A stretch of 37,572 nt of DNA from Schoenoplectus triqueter (lineage: Eukaryota > Streptophyta > Magnoliopsida > Poales > Cyperaceae). The DNA lies in contig CAXKVV010000456.1 in NCBI GenBank assembly GCA_964058805.1, forward strand, positions 1 through 37,572, written 5' to 3'. Under the pieces are notes generated by a model. The model worked only from the letters and a program-made list of their open reading frames with translations. It did no database searches and was not told where the DNA came from. This document shows positions 29,544 through 37,572 of this stretch, one piece after another; positions within the stretch are counted from its first letter, which is position 1, and the number at the start of each line of letters is the position of its first letter. The position numbers were made by a program, and so were the translations under genes.

Positions 29544-29652
29544 TAGGCCTTGTTTGGAATAAGGATAAATTAGTGATAACTAGAGAATAAAATTATCACT
29601 TGGGAAAGATTTGATAACTTTATCCCTTGTTTATCCTCCTTTCAAACCTGGC
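29544..29652. mobile_element. Short imperfect foldback, MITE-like
   Basis: The left arm TTTGGAATAAGGATAA and the right arm TTATCCTCCTTTCAAA are imperfect inverted repeats about 75 bases apart. The AGGCCTTGTTTGG start is common in plant MITEs. No target duplication was found, so the edges are approximate. Confidence 0.3.
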
Positions 29653-29773
29653 AAATCCGGACCGCGCTTTTCGCGTGCTTTGTCCGTGCACCATTCTGCG
29701 ATCCATCCATTCATACAACGGCAGTTTGACACACATTAAACCCTTGAGAAAAAAAAAAAGTTATCACAGATCA

Positions 29774-29870
29774 TTTGTGTCGCTCGTTGTAATTGATCAT
29801 TCTTAGTGTAATTATTTTTAGGACTTGAATCGGCGCCACTGGCAAACCCTAAAAAATTGAGAATTTATTA
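29774..29870 (+). repeat. Dispersed repeat, partner at 1379-1468
   Basis: TTTGTGTCGCTCGTTGTA followed by TTTTTAGGACTTGAATC and GAGAATTTATTA, in the same order as at 1379. Divergence is considerable. Confidence 0.5.
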
Positions 29871-30163
29871 CCATCTATACTTTACATGCCACGATACATA
29901 CATGTATACGTAACAATTGGTATGCGTCGTACCATTATTTATAAAGATAGCCGAAAGAAAATTAAATTTACGAAAATGTTTTCTAAAGTATAAAATGGTT
30001 TAGTTACTTTAATTTGTTCAAGTGGTAGCCTAAAATGACTTCATTGAAAAATAATTTATTAAAACCGTTATGGACCCAAAAAAATAGAAAGACTTTAACT
30101 ATATATTTAATTAAAAATGCATCATGTAGTGCGCAAACGTGGTCACGCAGACATGTAGTAATA

Positions 30164-30561
30164 GGGAGGATCCCTTGACAATTGAGTTATTTTGATAATT
30201 TTGAAAATGGACTTTTAAATAAATAGAAAAAAACTTAAAAATAGAAAAAAAATATAGATATATTTTTTTACTTATATATTGATAGTGTTAAAATTTCATA
30301 AAATTTTATTTTTATTTGATAGTCCATAAAAAATTATTAAATTGGAGCAATTACAAATTATATAAAATTTTAATGATTTTTGATGGACTACCGAATGATA
30401 ATGAAATTATATAAAATTTGAAATACTATAAATATATAAGTGAAAAATATCTATAATTTTTTTTATTTTTAAGATTATTTTATTTTTTTTATTTTTTGAT
30501 ATTTATTTAAAAATCCGTTAACAAAAATTGTCAAAATAACTTGTTGCCAAGGATCCTCCCC
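30164..30561. mobile_element. MULE-type MITE with 9-bp target duplication, separate insertion
   Basis: Ends GGGAGGATCCCTTGACAA on the left; the right end, reversed, is GGGGAGGATCCTTGGCAA. The 9-bp direct repeat GTAGTAATA flanks it (30155-30163 and 30562-30570). The subterminal TTATTTTGA(T/C)AAT and the long AT-rich foldback relate it to the 4726-5110 family, but the target site and many bases differ, so this is an independent insertion. It ends about 245 bases upstream of the preferred start codon of the zinc-finger gene. Confidence 0.75.
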
Positions 30562-30609
30562 GTAGTAATAATAGTAGACGAGTTACGGGCTATAGATGAA
30601 ATTTCATCA

Positions 30610-30638
30610 GGCCCAATACCGGTCTCTAGAGCTGGGCT
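30610..30638 (+). promoter_or_regulatory. Two site II-like elements (TGGGCY)
   Basis: GGCCCAAT (30610-30617; TTGGGCC on the other strand) and TGGGCT (30633-30638) lie 170-195 bases before the preferred start codon. Such motifs are bound by TCP factors and are common upstream of plant housekeeping and organelle-protein genes. Their position suggests that the in-frame ATG at 30596 is upstream of transcription and not used. Confidence 0.35.
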
Positions 30639-30805
30639 GTTGGCCTGTTGCGGCGTTAGATCCGTTTCTCCTCCTCTCTTTTTTTTTTTCTGCTCCTATT
30701 ACTAATCTACAATTGCGCTGCATTCAGAGGATGAAGGACACTACCAGCGACCCTTCTTCCCTCTCTTATCTCTTACTGGGAGCCTACAGATTTGGGAGGG
30801 AAGCG

Positions 30806-31938
30806 ATGGAGAATTTAACAGCGAGCGAGGTCGCTGGATATGGCGTAGGTGCTCTGCTCTTATGCGCCACCATCGCTGCACCAAAGCTTGACGCCTTCAT
30901 CGCTTCTTCTCAGCGCAGGTCCTCTCTCTCTCTCTCTCTCTCTATCGTGCTCTAATTTTAGGGGTTTAATTCAGGTGGTTGGTTAAGTGACTAGCAAAGG
31001 GTTTAACTAATTATCTATTCTGGTTATATTTCGTTTATTTATCTTGATTTTTAACGTGCTGCCATACACGCCAGAATAATTTATGCAATCCTTTATCGTT
31101 TGTTCACGAACAGAATCCTTGACTGTGTGTTTTTTCTATTCTGAAACCTCACTTAATTTTGAATGGTCAATCAAAGCTCCATACTGGCTAAACCATCAGT
31201 GACAAGTAGCATTGTGAGGGCTATGCATGTGTGCATGTGCCTTGGATATATTAGAAAATCTATAAGATTATCCTGTAATACTTTGAATATATTTCCCTTT
31301 TGTCTTACATTCTAACTTATAAATCCCATATCCCAAAATTGTACTAATAGTTTTGAATTCATGCTTTCTTAATGTTAATTTGCTAATATAATTTATTGTA
31401 GTGTTGTCAGGTGTGTAGAAAGAATAATAATGTCTTTGATTTGGTAAGAACTAAAAAAGAAGAGGGTTGTGACTTGGGATACAACTTCAGATGCATTTGG
31501 TTAAGTAAATTTATTTTCATTACCGTTAATAATGAGCCTAAGTGCTTTAACATTATTTGGAATCAGCATACTGTATATGTACTATAGTGCTTCGACATGT
31601 CAGTCATGATGTTAGTGCAAGTATCATTTAGGCAAATATCATTTGGGCATGAGCAAATTATACCAGCTAATGATGTTTCTACTTCTGAATGTTACCAATT
31701 TAGGTCGCTTGGTATGTGCAAGAGATGTGGTGATCTTAAGATGATAGCATGCTCTAATTGCAAGGGAGTTGGGTCAATTAGGAAAGACAGCAATTTCTTC
31801 TCCAACATGGTGGATGATTTTTATGAATCGATGGAAGGCGCCACAAAAACAACCCCTATGGCACCATGTGTAAAATGCCGGTCCAAAGGACATATCATCT
31901 GCCCCGAGTGCTCAGTAGCAACTAGAGTTATTCAATAA
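30806..31938 (+). CDS. Small DnaJ-type zinc-finger protein, two exons
   Basis: Exon 1 is 30806-30918, the intron 30919-31703 (GTCCTC...ACCAATTTAG), exon 2 31704-31938 (TAA). The split codon AG|G keeps frame and yields SSQRRSLGMCKRCGD. From this ATG the product is 115 aa; an in-frame ATG at 30731 would add 25 residues. I prefer 30806 because the context is better and MENLTASEVAGYGVGALLLC looks like a true N-terminus. Residues ~9-25 are hydrophobic, possibly a membrane anchor. Four CxxC pairs follow (43/46, 54/57, 93/96, 104/107), the second within CSNCKGVG, like the DnaJ cysteine-rich domain that binds two zinc ions, but with no J domain. It resembles small plant DnaJ-like zinc-finger proteins of organelles; no exact name is claimed and the substrate is unknown. 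A CT microsatellite lies directly after the donor. Confidence 0.85.
30921..30944 (+). repeat. CT microsatellite adjoining the splice donor
   Basis: About ten CT units start two bases after the GT of the intron. The same sequence keeps a readthrough frame open for eleven more codons to TAA at 30953-30955, so an unspliced transcript would encode a truncated protein without the zinc finger. Confidence 0.8.
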
Positions 31939-32572
31939 ACAGCATTATGTAACTACCTGTGAGAGGGGTGACTTTTTTCCTTTTAATTTTCTGTTGAAGA
32001 TATAAAAATAAATAAATTGTGTTTTTTTTTCAAGAAATTTTCGCAATGTGATTTCACATCTAACTGAGATTGAGGTTGTTTGTTCTACTTATTTTGTATG
32101 CACAAGTTCTTTTTCTTGTAGTATAGAAAAATCTTTATTAAGCATTTCAAAACTTTTTCAGCTGAAATGCATGTAGTACCTCACTAAAGTCCAGGTCAAT
32201 TATAAATTAAGATACAGACAACAGACATTACTGAGTATGCATTGCAGGTTCATGGATAGCTCCTGCTATCGTGGAGAACTAGGTGGATTGGATGTGCATC
32301 TCCTGCAATGGAGGCTTTGTATTGTATAGTCTAGCTGCAAAACATATAATGTGTTTGCTGTTGAGGTCTTAATACTTGCATATTTCTGGCGTTTTGCGCA
32401 ACATATACAAATATATAACGTGTTTGCTGCTGAATTTAGCGTTTATTTTTTCCATTTCATTTCGATCTTGGTATTGGTTTCTTAGAATAGCACCTTGACG
32501 GCCTGGGCCTTCGCGCCTCTTTTTCCATCGTTAAGGGCCCTAAATCCAAAACAAAATTTGAACATTTTTAAT
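31939..32572 (+). other. 3'UTR and intergenic region
   Basis: Overlapping AATAAA signals occur at 32007-32016, about 70 bases after the stop codon, suitable for cleavage shortly downstream. Further right, TATGCATTGCAG|GTTCATGG near 32240-32250 resembles an acceptor, but no coding frame supports another exon. Confidence 0.45.
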
Positions 32573-32577
32573 AAAAA
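32573..32577 (-). terminator. Pol III terminator of the tRNA gene
   Basis: Five A on the plus strand, so TTTTT on the tRNA strand, beginning nine bases after the mature 3' end. This is a standard RNA polymerase III stop. Confidence 0.75.
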
Positions 32578-32586
32578 TTCTTGTAT

Positions 32587-32658
32587 CGCCGTTGCCGGGG
32601 ATCGAACCCGGGTCGTCCGCGTGACAGGCGGAAATACTTACCACTATACTACAACGAC
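32587..32658 (-). tRNA. tRNA-Asp (GTC anticodon)
   Basis: 72 bases on the minus strand, starting GTCGTTGTAGTATAGTGG and ending CCCCGGCAACGGCG. The acceptor stem GTCGTTG pairs with CAACGGC (one T-G). The anticodon stem TCCGC/GCGGA holds loop CTGTCAC with GTC at 32623-32625. The T arm carries GGTTCGATCC (internal B box) and the D arm TAGTGGTAAG (A box). No intron; CCA is not encoded, as usual in eukaryotes. A CAA motif upstream (CCAACAAG) fits plant Pol III start sites. With CCA added, its 3' end pairs with the primer-binding site at 14200-14217 over 18 of 18 bases. Confidence 0.97.
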
Positions 32659-33470
32659 CTTGTTGGAGCTTTCCAGAACAATATCATTGTTGACCAATAG
32701 ATTTCCATCACATCACTGGATAAAGATGATCACTAGACGCATATAATCTTAGGATCCAGACTTGTATTTGAGGCCCAATCTTTTGTCCGAAACTTGCTAT
32801 CAATATTATAACTCACATCAATTCCTTGGAATGGTTACGCTGGCTCTCTTAAGGAAAGAAGAATTTTGGTTTTCAAGTTATTCGTCATGACAAGATAAAT
32901 ACCTTTTCTCAATTCTCTTTCCTCCGGGCTTTTCAGAATATATTCATTATATACAGAAAATTATCTTTTTTTTTTTGACATTTGATTGAACTTGAACATT
33001 ATAGGGGAACGTGTTTCAAAATGCACTATCTAATATATCTGCGATTAAGCACTGCAAAATGGATAAATTGTAGCTGGGTCTGAGATATAAACATAGTAGC
33101 ATACTTTGATATTTGATTTCAGAAAAGATTTCAAAATGTGTAAATTAAGTTGCATTATTTCAAGAACTTTCCCTGAAACTAAATCATATATATATATATA
33201 TATATATTAAGGTTTTTTATTTAAACTATTATCCATTAAAACTAAATTAAAACTTAGGATCAAATAAAACAAACCATCAAAATAACCTTACATCATTTTG
33301 CGTATAATAAATGTGCGACAGTACCAAGAAAAATGGTAAAAGTTATATTATTATCACACAACTAAACAATTAAAATTAAAAAATTCAGAACAATTTCCAC
33401 AATAGATCCGAATTTCCATCTATTTACAATCCCACAAATCGGTTGCCAGATCCGCGTCTGTTGAATCTAG
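32659..33470. other. Intergenic DNA, no gene seen
   Basis: AT-rich sequence containing an AT dinucleotide run at 33186-33209. No coding exon or transposon end was recognised. Confidence 0.5.
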
Positions 33471-34025
33471 GGGTGTAAATGGATCGAATATGGATGGATA
33501 ATGTTCTTATCGTATTCGTATCCGTTATAATTTTTCGGATATGGATACAAATCAGATATTCGATGGATATCCGGATACAGATCGGATATCTGACAGATAT
33601 AAATACGAATATGAATATATTTCAGATATTAAATAAAAATATTATATATATTATTGAAAACAATTGCATACTATTTTTTTGAAAGAATCATTAATTATAA
33701 AAATTAAAAACGAATTATTATTATATTAATAGTTTAAATGTATCAATGAATTATAAAAATATTATAAATTAACACAAATTATATATAAAATAAATTAGAT
33801 TTATAATATACACTAAAAATCTAATTAAAAAATATATAATAGAAATATTTCAGAAACTTATTCGGATAATAATGGATCAGATATAGGATATTGTGAGATA
33901 TTGATGAATAATAGTTAAACGGTCAGATATGAATAGGTAATAGCCAGACAATATTCTTATCCGTAAAAAAATTGGATGTGGATACGGATCAGATAATTTT
34001 TACTATTTCATGGATCAGATAATCT
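33471..34025. repeat. GGATAT-rich interspersed repeat
   Basis: It begins GGGGTGTAAATGGATCGAATATGG and carries many diverged GGATAT(C/G)GGAT words at both ends (33478-33640 and 33855-34020), with an AT-rich centre. The opening matches a widespread plant repeat type usually assigned to non-autonomous hAT elements. I could not define matching terminal inverted repeats or a target duplication, so it may be truncated. Confidence 0.4.
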
Positions 34026-34399
34026 TTTGTGTCATCATCCAACTTCGTCCATCAATCACATTTATAAGGACTTATGTAGTATTCGACTCATAAAGTGAAA
34101 CTAAATCAACACAAATCATGTTATAAATATAACTAAATGACATGAATCATAAAAAGGGTGTGTAGTTTGAAAATTACATATAATGTGATCCAAATGTCTA
34201 TTTTCAATTTGATCACCTTAATTAATCTGAATTTGGGGTCAATCATAAACTCAGAATGTATATAAAACTGAATAATTAAATAACTGCTTAATACATACAA
34301 AATCACAGAATATCAAATATGAACAACTGCATGATATCTATAAAAATATATCATATAAAACATAAAAACATAAAATATAAATACAAACTCCCACTCAAC
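34026..34399 (-). other. Possible copia polypurine tract and LTR remnant
   Basis: On the minus strand, about 50 bases after the RNase H stop, GTTGAGTGGGAGTTTG (34384-34399) looks like a copia polypurine tract. TGTATTTATATTTTATG then follows as a possible LTR start. No second LTR is present and the far end is not defined. Confidence 0.35.
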
Positions 34400-34450
34400 A
34401 TAATAATTCACTGTAACATATATACTCATATGAGCGACATGCTCATGAAA

Positions 34451-35497
34451 CTATTTGGGTATCAATCCCTTAGTCAGTGGATCTGCTAGCATGGAAGTTG
34501 TATCAATATGCTCAATACTTATAAGTCTATTTTGAACTCTCTCATTCACAGCAAGGAACTTAATGTCGATATGTTTGAATTTCGACAAGCTCCTGTTGTT
34601 GTTAGAATACAATACTACTGAATTATTATCACGATATAATTTAAGTGGTAACTTAATAGTATCCACAACACGTAGCCATGTGATAAAGTTCCTTAGCCAT
34701 ATTCCATGGTTTGATGTCTCAAAACACGCAATGAATTTAGCTGCCATAGTGGAAGAGGCAATCATGATTTGCATTACACTCCTTTAAGAAATAGTTCCTC
34801 CAACCAACATAAAAATATAACCGAATGTTGACTTTAATCTATCCACACACCCATAAAGTCAGAATCATTATACCCAATGACCTCAAACTTATCTAATCGC
34901 CGATATATCAACATTTGATTCTTCATTTTTTACAAGTACCTTAGTACCCTTTTGGCTGTTTTTCAGTGATTCATACCAGAATTACTGAGATAGCGACCAA
35001 GCATTCCTATGATATATGTAATATCCGGATGCGTACACACCTGAGCATATATAAGACTTTCTATTAAGAAAGCATATAGAGTCTGATGCATTTCTGATTT
35101 TTCGAGTTCTGTTTTTTTGTACTGATCAAGACTGAACTTGTCTCCTTTAGCAACATGGGTATTTCCTGATTTATAATTTTTTATACCATATCACTTGAGA
35201 ATTTTATTGATATATGTTTGTTATGATAGTCCTAAAATACTTTTATTTCGATCTCTGTGTATTTTATGGCCTGACACATATGATGTTTCGCCTGTCATCT
35301 TTCATGTCAAAATGTTTGAAAAAATATTTCTTAGTTTCATGCATTATATTTTTATCGTTACTAACAAGCAATATGTCATCAACATATAAAACCAAAAATA
35401 TAAACTTACTCCCACTGAACTTGTAATATAAACATTCATCCATCAAGTTAGACTCAAATCCGAATGAGATAATTACTTGATGAAATTTAAAGTTTTT
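34451..35497 (-). pseudogene. Ty1/copia pol fragment (RT and RNase H)
   Basis: Minus strand. From ~35497 down, FHQVIISFGFESNLMDECLYYKF leads into LVLYVDDILLVSND, with the copia YVDD catalytic box at 35375-35386. The middle (35260-34790) is frameshifted but keeps copia-like words. The last part (34774-34451) is the RNase H domain: STMAAKFIACFETSNHGIWL, LYRDNNSVVLYSNN, KHIDIKFLAV and the terminal ADPLTKGL. Expected residues such as Glu in 'STMAE' are replaced. Gag, protease, integrase and the N-terminal half of RT are missing. The upstream break falls at a duplicated AAAGTTTTTTAATTAGAAA near 35490-35535. Confidence 0.85.
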
Positions 35498-35600
35498 TAA
35501 TTAGAAACTATGATTAAAGTTTTTTAATTAGAAATTATCTCTCCAATATTAAAATAAAAAATAAACAGTGACACATAGGAATAAAAATTCAATATAAACT

Positions 35601-35684
35601 CTCATTGAAGATGCTCTTAGACTCCCTAAAAATTCTCCCAATCTCATTGAAGATGCTCTTAAACTCCCTAAAAATTCTCTCTTT
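35601..35684 (+). repeat. 42-bp tandem duplication
   Basis: Two consecutive 42-base units starting CTCATTGAAGATGCTCTTA at 35601 and 35643, with one G/A difference inside the word and minor changes at the end. Confidence 0.85.
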
Positions 35685-36025
35685 CATTGTTATTTTCAGT
35701 CAAACAAGCGAGCGAGAGAAATTGAGAGATTTTAACAGATGTGATCCATAACATGATAACATTCTATAAATTATCAAAAGATTAGCAAATAAAAAACAAT
35801 AATAAATCACCTTATCTTCTATTTTTTGTTTCTCCAACCCCCCTCATTATTATTCCCAATCAAGCAAGCAAACAAGGGAAATTGAGGATTTGTAATAGAT
35901 GCGGACTCGGAACAGAATAGCATCTAATAAATTATCAATAAATTAAAAATATGTATAATCACCTTATAATTCATCACCTATTTCTGTTTTTTATTTGAAA
36001 AATTCTCCCTCTCATTATTATTTTT
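35685..36025 (+). repeat. Imperfect ~165-bp tandem repeat
   Basis: CATT(G)TTATT...CAATCAAGCAAGC / CAGTCAAACAAGCGAGC, AGAAATTGAG, ATCTAATAAATTATCA and ATAAATCACCTTAT recur in the same order in two units, with a third partial unit starting at CTCTCATTATTATTTTT near 36009. Divergence is high and the origin unknown. Confidence 0.6.
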
Positions 36026-36353
36026 GAGATTTTTTTAGCAAATGAAAAAAATATCGAAATTGACCAAAATCATCTAATCTTTTGCAGCCTTAAGTTGGGC
36101 CGAGTTTGAAACTCGATCCCAGTTTTTTTTACGTTTGTATATTATATTGAAAACAAAGTACAACTGTTAGTAATTTGATCTAAAATATTATAACCAGAAT
36201 TAAAATAAAGGTTTATAAAGTCAAATATAAGCAGGATTAATATATTATTCTAAAATAATGTCAAACAAATTAAAATATTATAATAACAATTAAAATCCAA
36301 TTGTTCTGATAAATATAACGATAAAAAAAATATAAACATACTGATAATCTAAA
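36026..36353. other. AT-rich spacer
   Basis: No supported feature. A short GC-richer patch (GTTGGGCCGAGTTTGAAACTC) lies near 36095. Confidence 0.5.
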
Positions 36354-37572
36354 TCATGCTCTGCTAGAATGAGCTCGACCTCGAGTTGGCATCATGTCGA
36401 TACGACCCTCCATTTCATCCATAACCATTGGAATGCGTATCTTTCTTCTCCTTCCTTTGTTGATTTTTGCTGGATCTGGCCTAATGATCGGACCATTGTA
36501 CATTGGTCAATCTCGTCTATTGCATTATTACGTCAATGACCAGACCATGTGTTAATGTAATACTTGATGATATAATATGGACTAACGTACTGAGTGTAAT
36601 CCAGCCTTCTGAATGAACAAACAACAAGCAAGTGGTCGCATGGGATGTCGGTCAATTGCGATTTGTGATACCAATAATTACCAAATTCTGTCATCGCTAA
36701 TTCAACCTCATATTTCATTTCACCCATTTGTCCCTATTATTTCAAATATAAATTATAAATTAATGCTTAAATTGTGAAGTTAAATAAAAAATAAGAATAT
36801 TATCGTCTCGATAAGTCCATTTTCGTTGTAAACATCATAGTTGTTGATACCCCAATCCAGTGGAACGACATCATAAGTTCTCCCCTTATCACCGTGATAT
36901 TTTATCAGTTCGATGACTTTGTGTGAGAATATCAGACCTTGGGTTTCCCAAGCCGCTGTAACTTCTCGATGTTTATAGAACCACTCAACACATTTGTGCC
37001 ATGTATTCTCGACGATAGCACATACCAGAAGTTATCTGGCGATCCTGAATACGTTGTTCAATGATCCTGAACCGTTGCTTGTCATTATTTCTCAGCGATT
37101 AAGACCGTCGTCTAGATGTTGTGCCCATCTTTCTTGATACAATGCAGCCACTTACTCTGGGGTTAACTCCTCGTAATGAAATTCTTCGGCTGACACTTCC
37201 TCAGCTGTAACGGGTTAGTTATTGCGGTTTTTGTTATTTCATGTCCTTCTGTTAGACACTTATTCCGTTGAGATATTTTCTTGCATGATTTCTGCTTTTC
37301 TGACGAATTTATAGGATATCGGTCTAATATTATCAATTTTTTATATATTCCTCGCACATTCATGGCTTCTTATGTCTTGTAGGTTGTTTGAAAATAGTTT
37401 TTATTTTTTTCATATGACAGTCCTTATACATATTTTGTGCAATGTGTTGAGTGCAATAACGGTGAACAGCCCCGCCTGCTGATTTCTATCATCAAAATAC
37501 GGTCTCTCAAATACTACCCTTATACCTAAATATTGATATGAGATAATGGTAATTTTATCAGGACTGACAACC
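36354..37572 (-). pseudogene. Decayed MULE (Mutator-like) transposase, runs off the window
   Basis: Minus-strand pieces appear in the family's order: DDRNQQAG with HRYCTQHIAQNM (near 37410-37480), RWAQHLDDGLNR, MTSNGSGSLNNVFR (from 37085), a central WHKCVEWFYKHREV stretch, KYEVELAMTEFGNYWYHKSQLTDIPCDHLL (36720-36620) and a C-terminal RPDPAKINKGRRRKIRIPMVMDEMEG ending TGA at 36354. The penultimate block is the SWIM zinc finger, but its first two Cys are replaced (YWY where CxC is expected), while IPCDHLL keeps the Cys-x-His half. At least three in-frame stops and several frameshifts make it non-functional. No terminal inverted repeats are visible inside the window. Confidence 0.75.

Noticed and set aside
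30596..30730. Upstream in-frame ATG extending the zinc-finger protein by 70 residues
   Set aside because: It lies upstream of the site II-like promoter motifs, and the added residues look like translated leader with a pyrimidine tract.
31597..31703. Upstream part of the long frame preceding exon 2 of the zinc-finger gene
   Set aside because: It is intron sequence that happens to stay open. The acceptor at 31703 and the split codon with exon 1 give a better protein.
32495..32746. 83-codon forward frame across the tRNA gene
   Set aside because: It overlaps the whole tRNA-Asp on the opposite strand and reads through tRNA sequence, with no protein similarity recognised.

Overview
This window is nuclear DNA from a flowering plant, most likely a eudicot. 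It is AT-rich, has spliced exons and a eukaryotic tRNA gene with a Pol III terminator, and is packed with plant transposon families (Athila-like Ty3/gypsy, Ty1/copia, LINE, MULE, Helitron, MITE). I cannot name the species. Only two ordinary host genes are convincing: a small two-exon DnaJ-type zinc-finger protein gene (30806-31938, +) and a tRNA-Asp(GTC) gene (32587-32658, -).

Layout. 1-3726: a promoter and leader-like stretch with a strong splice donor, AT-rich intergenic DNA, a small minus-strand Helitron (2646-2995) and a LINE reverse-transcriptase relic. 3727-28954: a tandem array of a ~7.25 kb unit made of block A (~4.85 kb) and block B (~2.4 kb), in the order A1 - [8.15 kb retrotransposon] - B1 - A2 - B2 - A3 (truncated). 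Block A carries a relic last exon, a MULE-type MITE with 9-bp target duplications, Helitron ends, an AAT microsatellite, a conserved hairpin, a 58-bp minisatellite and a LINE zf-RVT relic. Block B carries a short exon-like frame, a diverged ~460-bp tandem repeat and a 417-bp Helitron. 28955-30730: AT-rich DNA with a foldback and a second MITE of the same family. 30731-32658: the zinc-finger gene and the tRNA gene. 32659-37572: repeats, a degenerate copia pol fragment (-) and a decayed MULE transposase (-) that runs off the window edge.

How the parts relate. At diagnostic sites the left end of A2 matches A3, and the rest of A2 matches A1, with the switch between about 19672 and 19712. This is what one unequal crossover between A1 and A3 would leave. 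The 8583-16736 retrotransposon lies in minus orientation with a 5-bp target duplication (ACTAC), and the A2/B2 junction shows the empty site. It encodes Gag and an aspartic protease but no reverse transcriptase, RNase H or integrase, so it looks non-autonomous. It has an in-frame TAA between gag and pro and a rearranged, partly duplicated 5' LTR. Its 18-nt primer-binding site is exactly complementary to the 3' end of the tRNA-Asp encoded in this same window once CCA is added.

All identities and divergence counts were made by eye, without alignment software or database searches.
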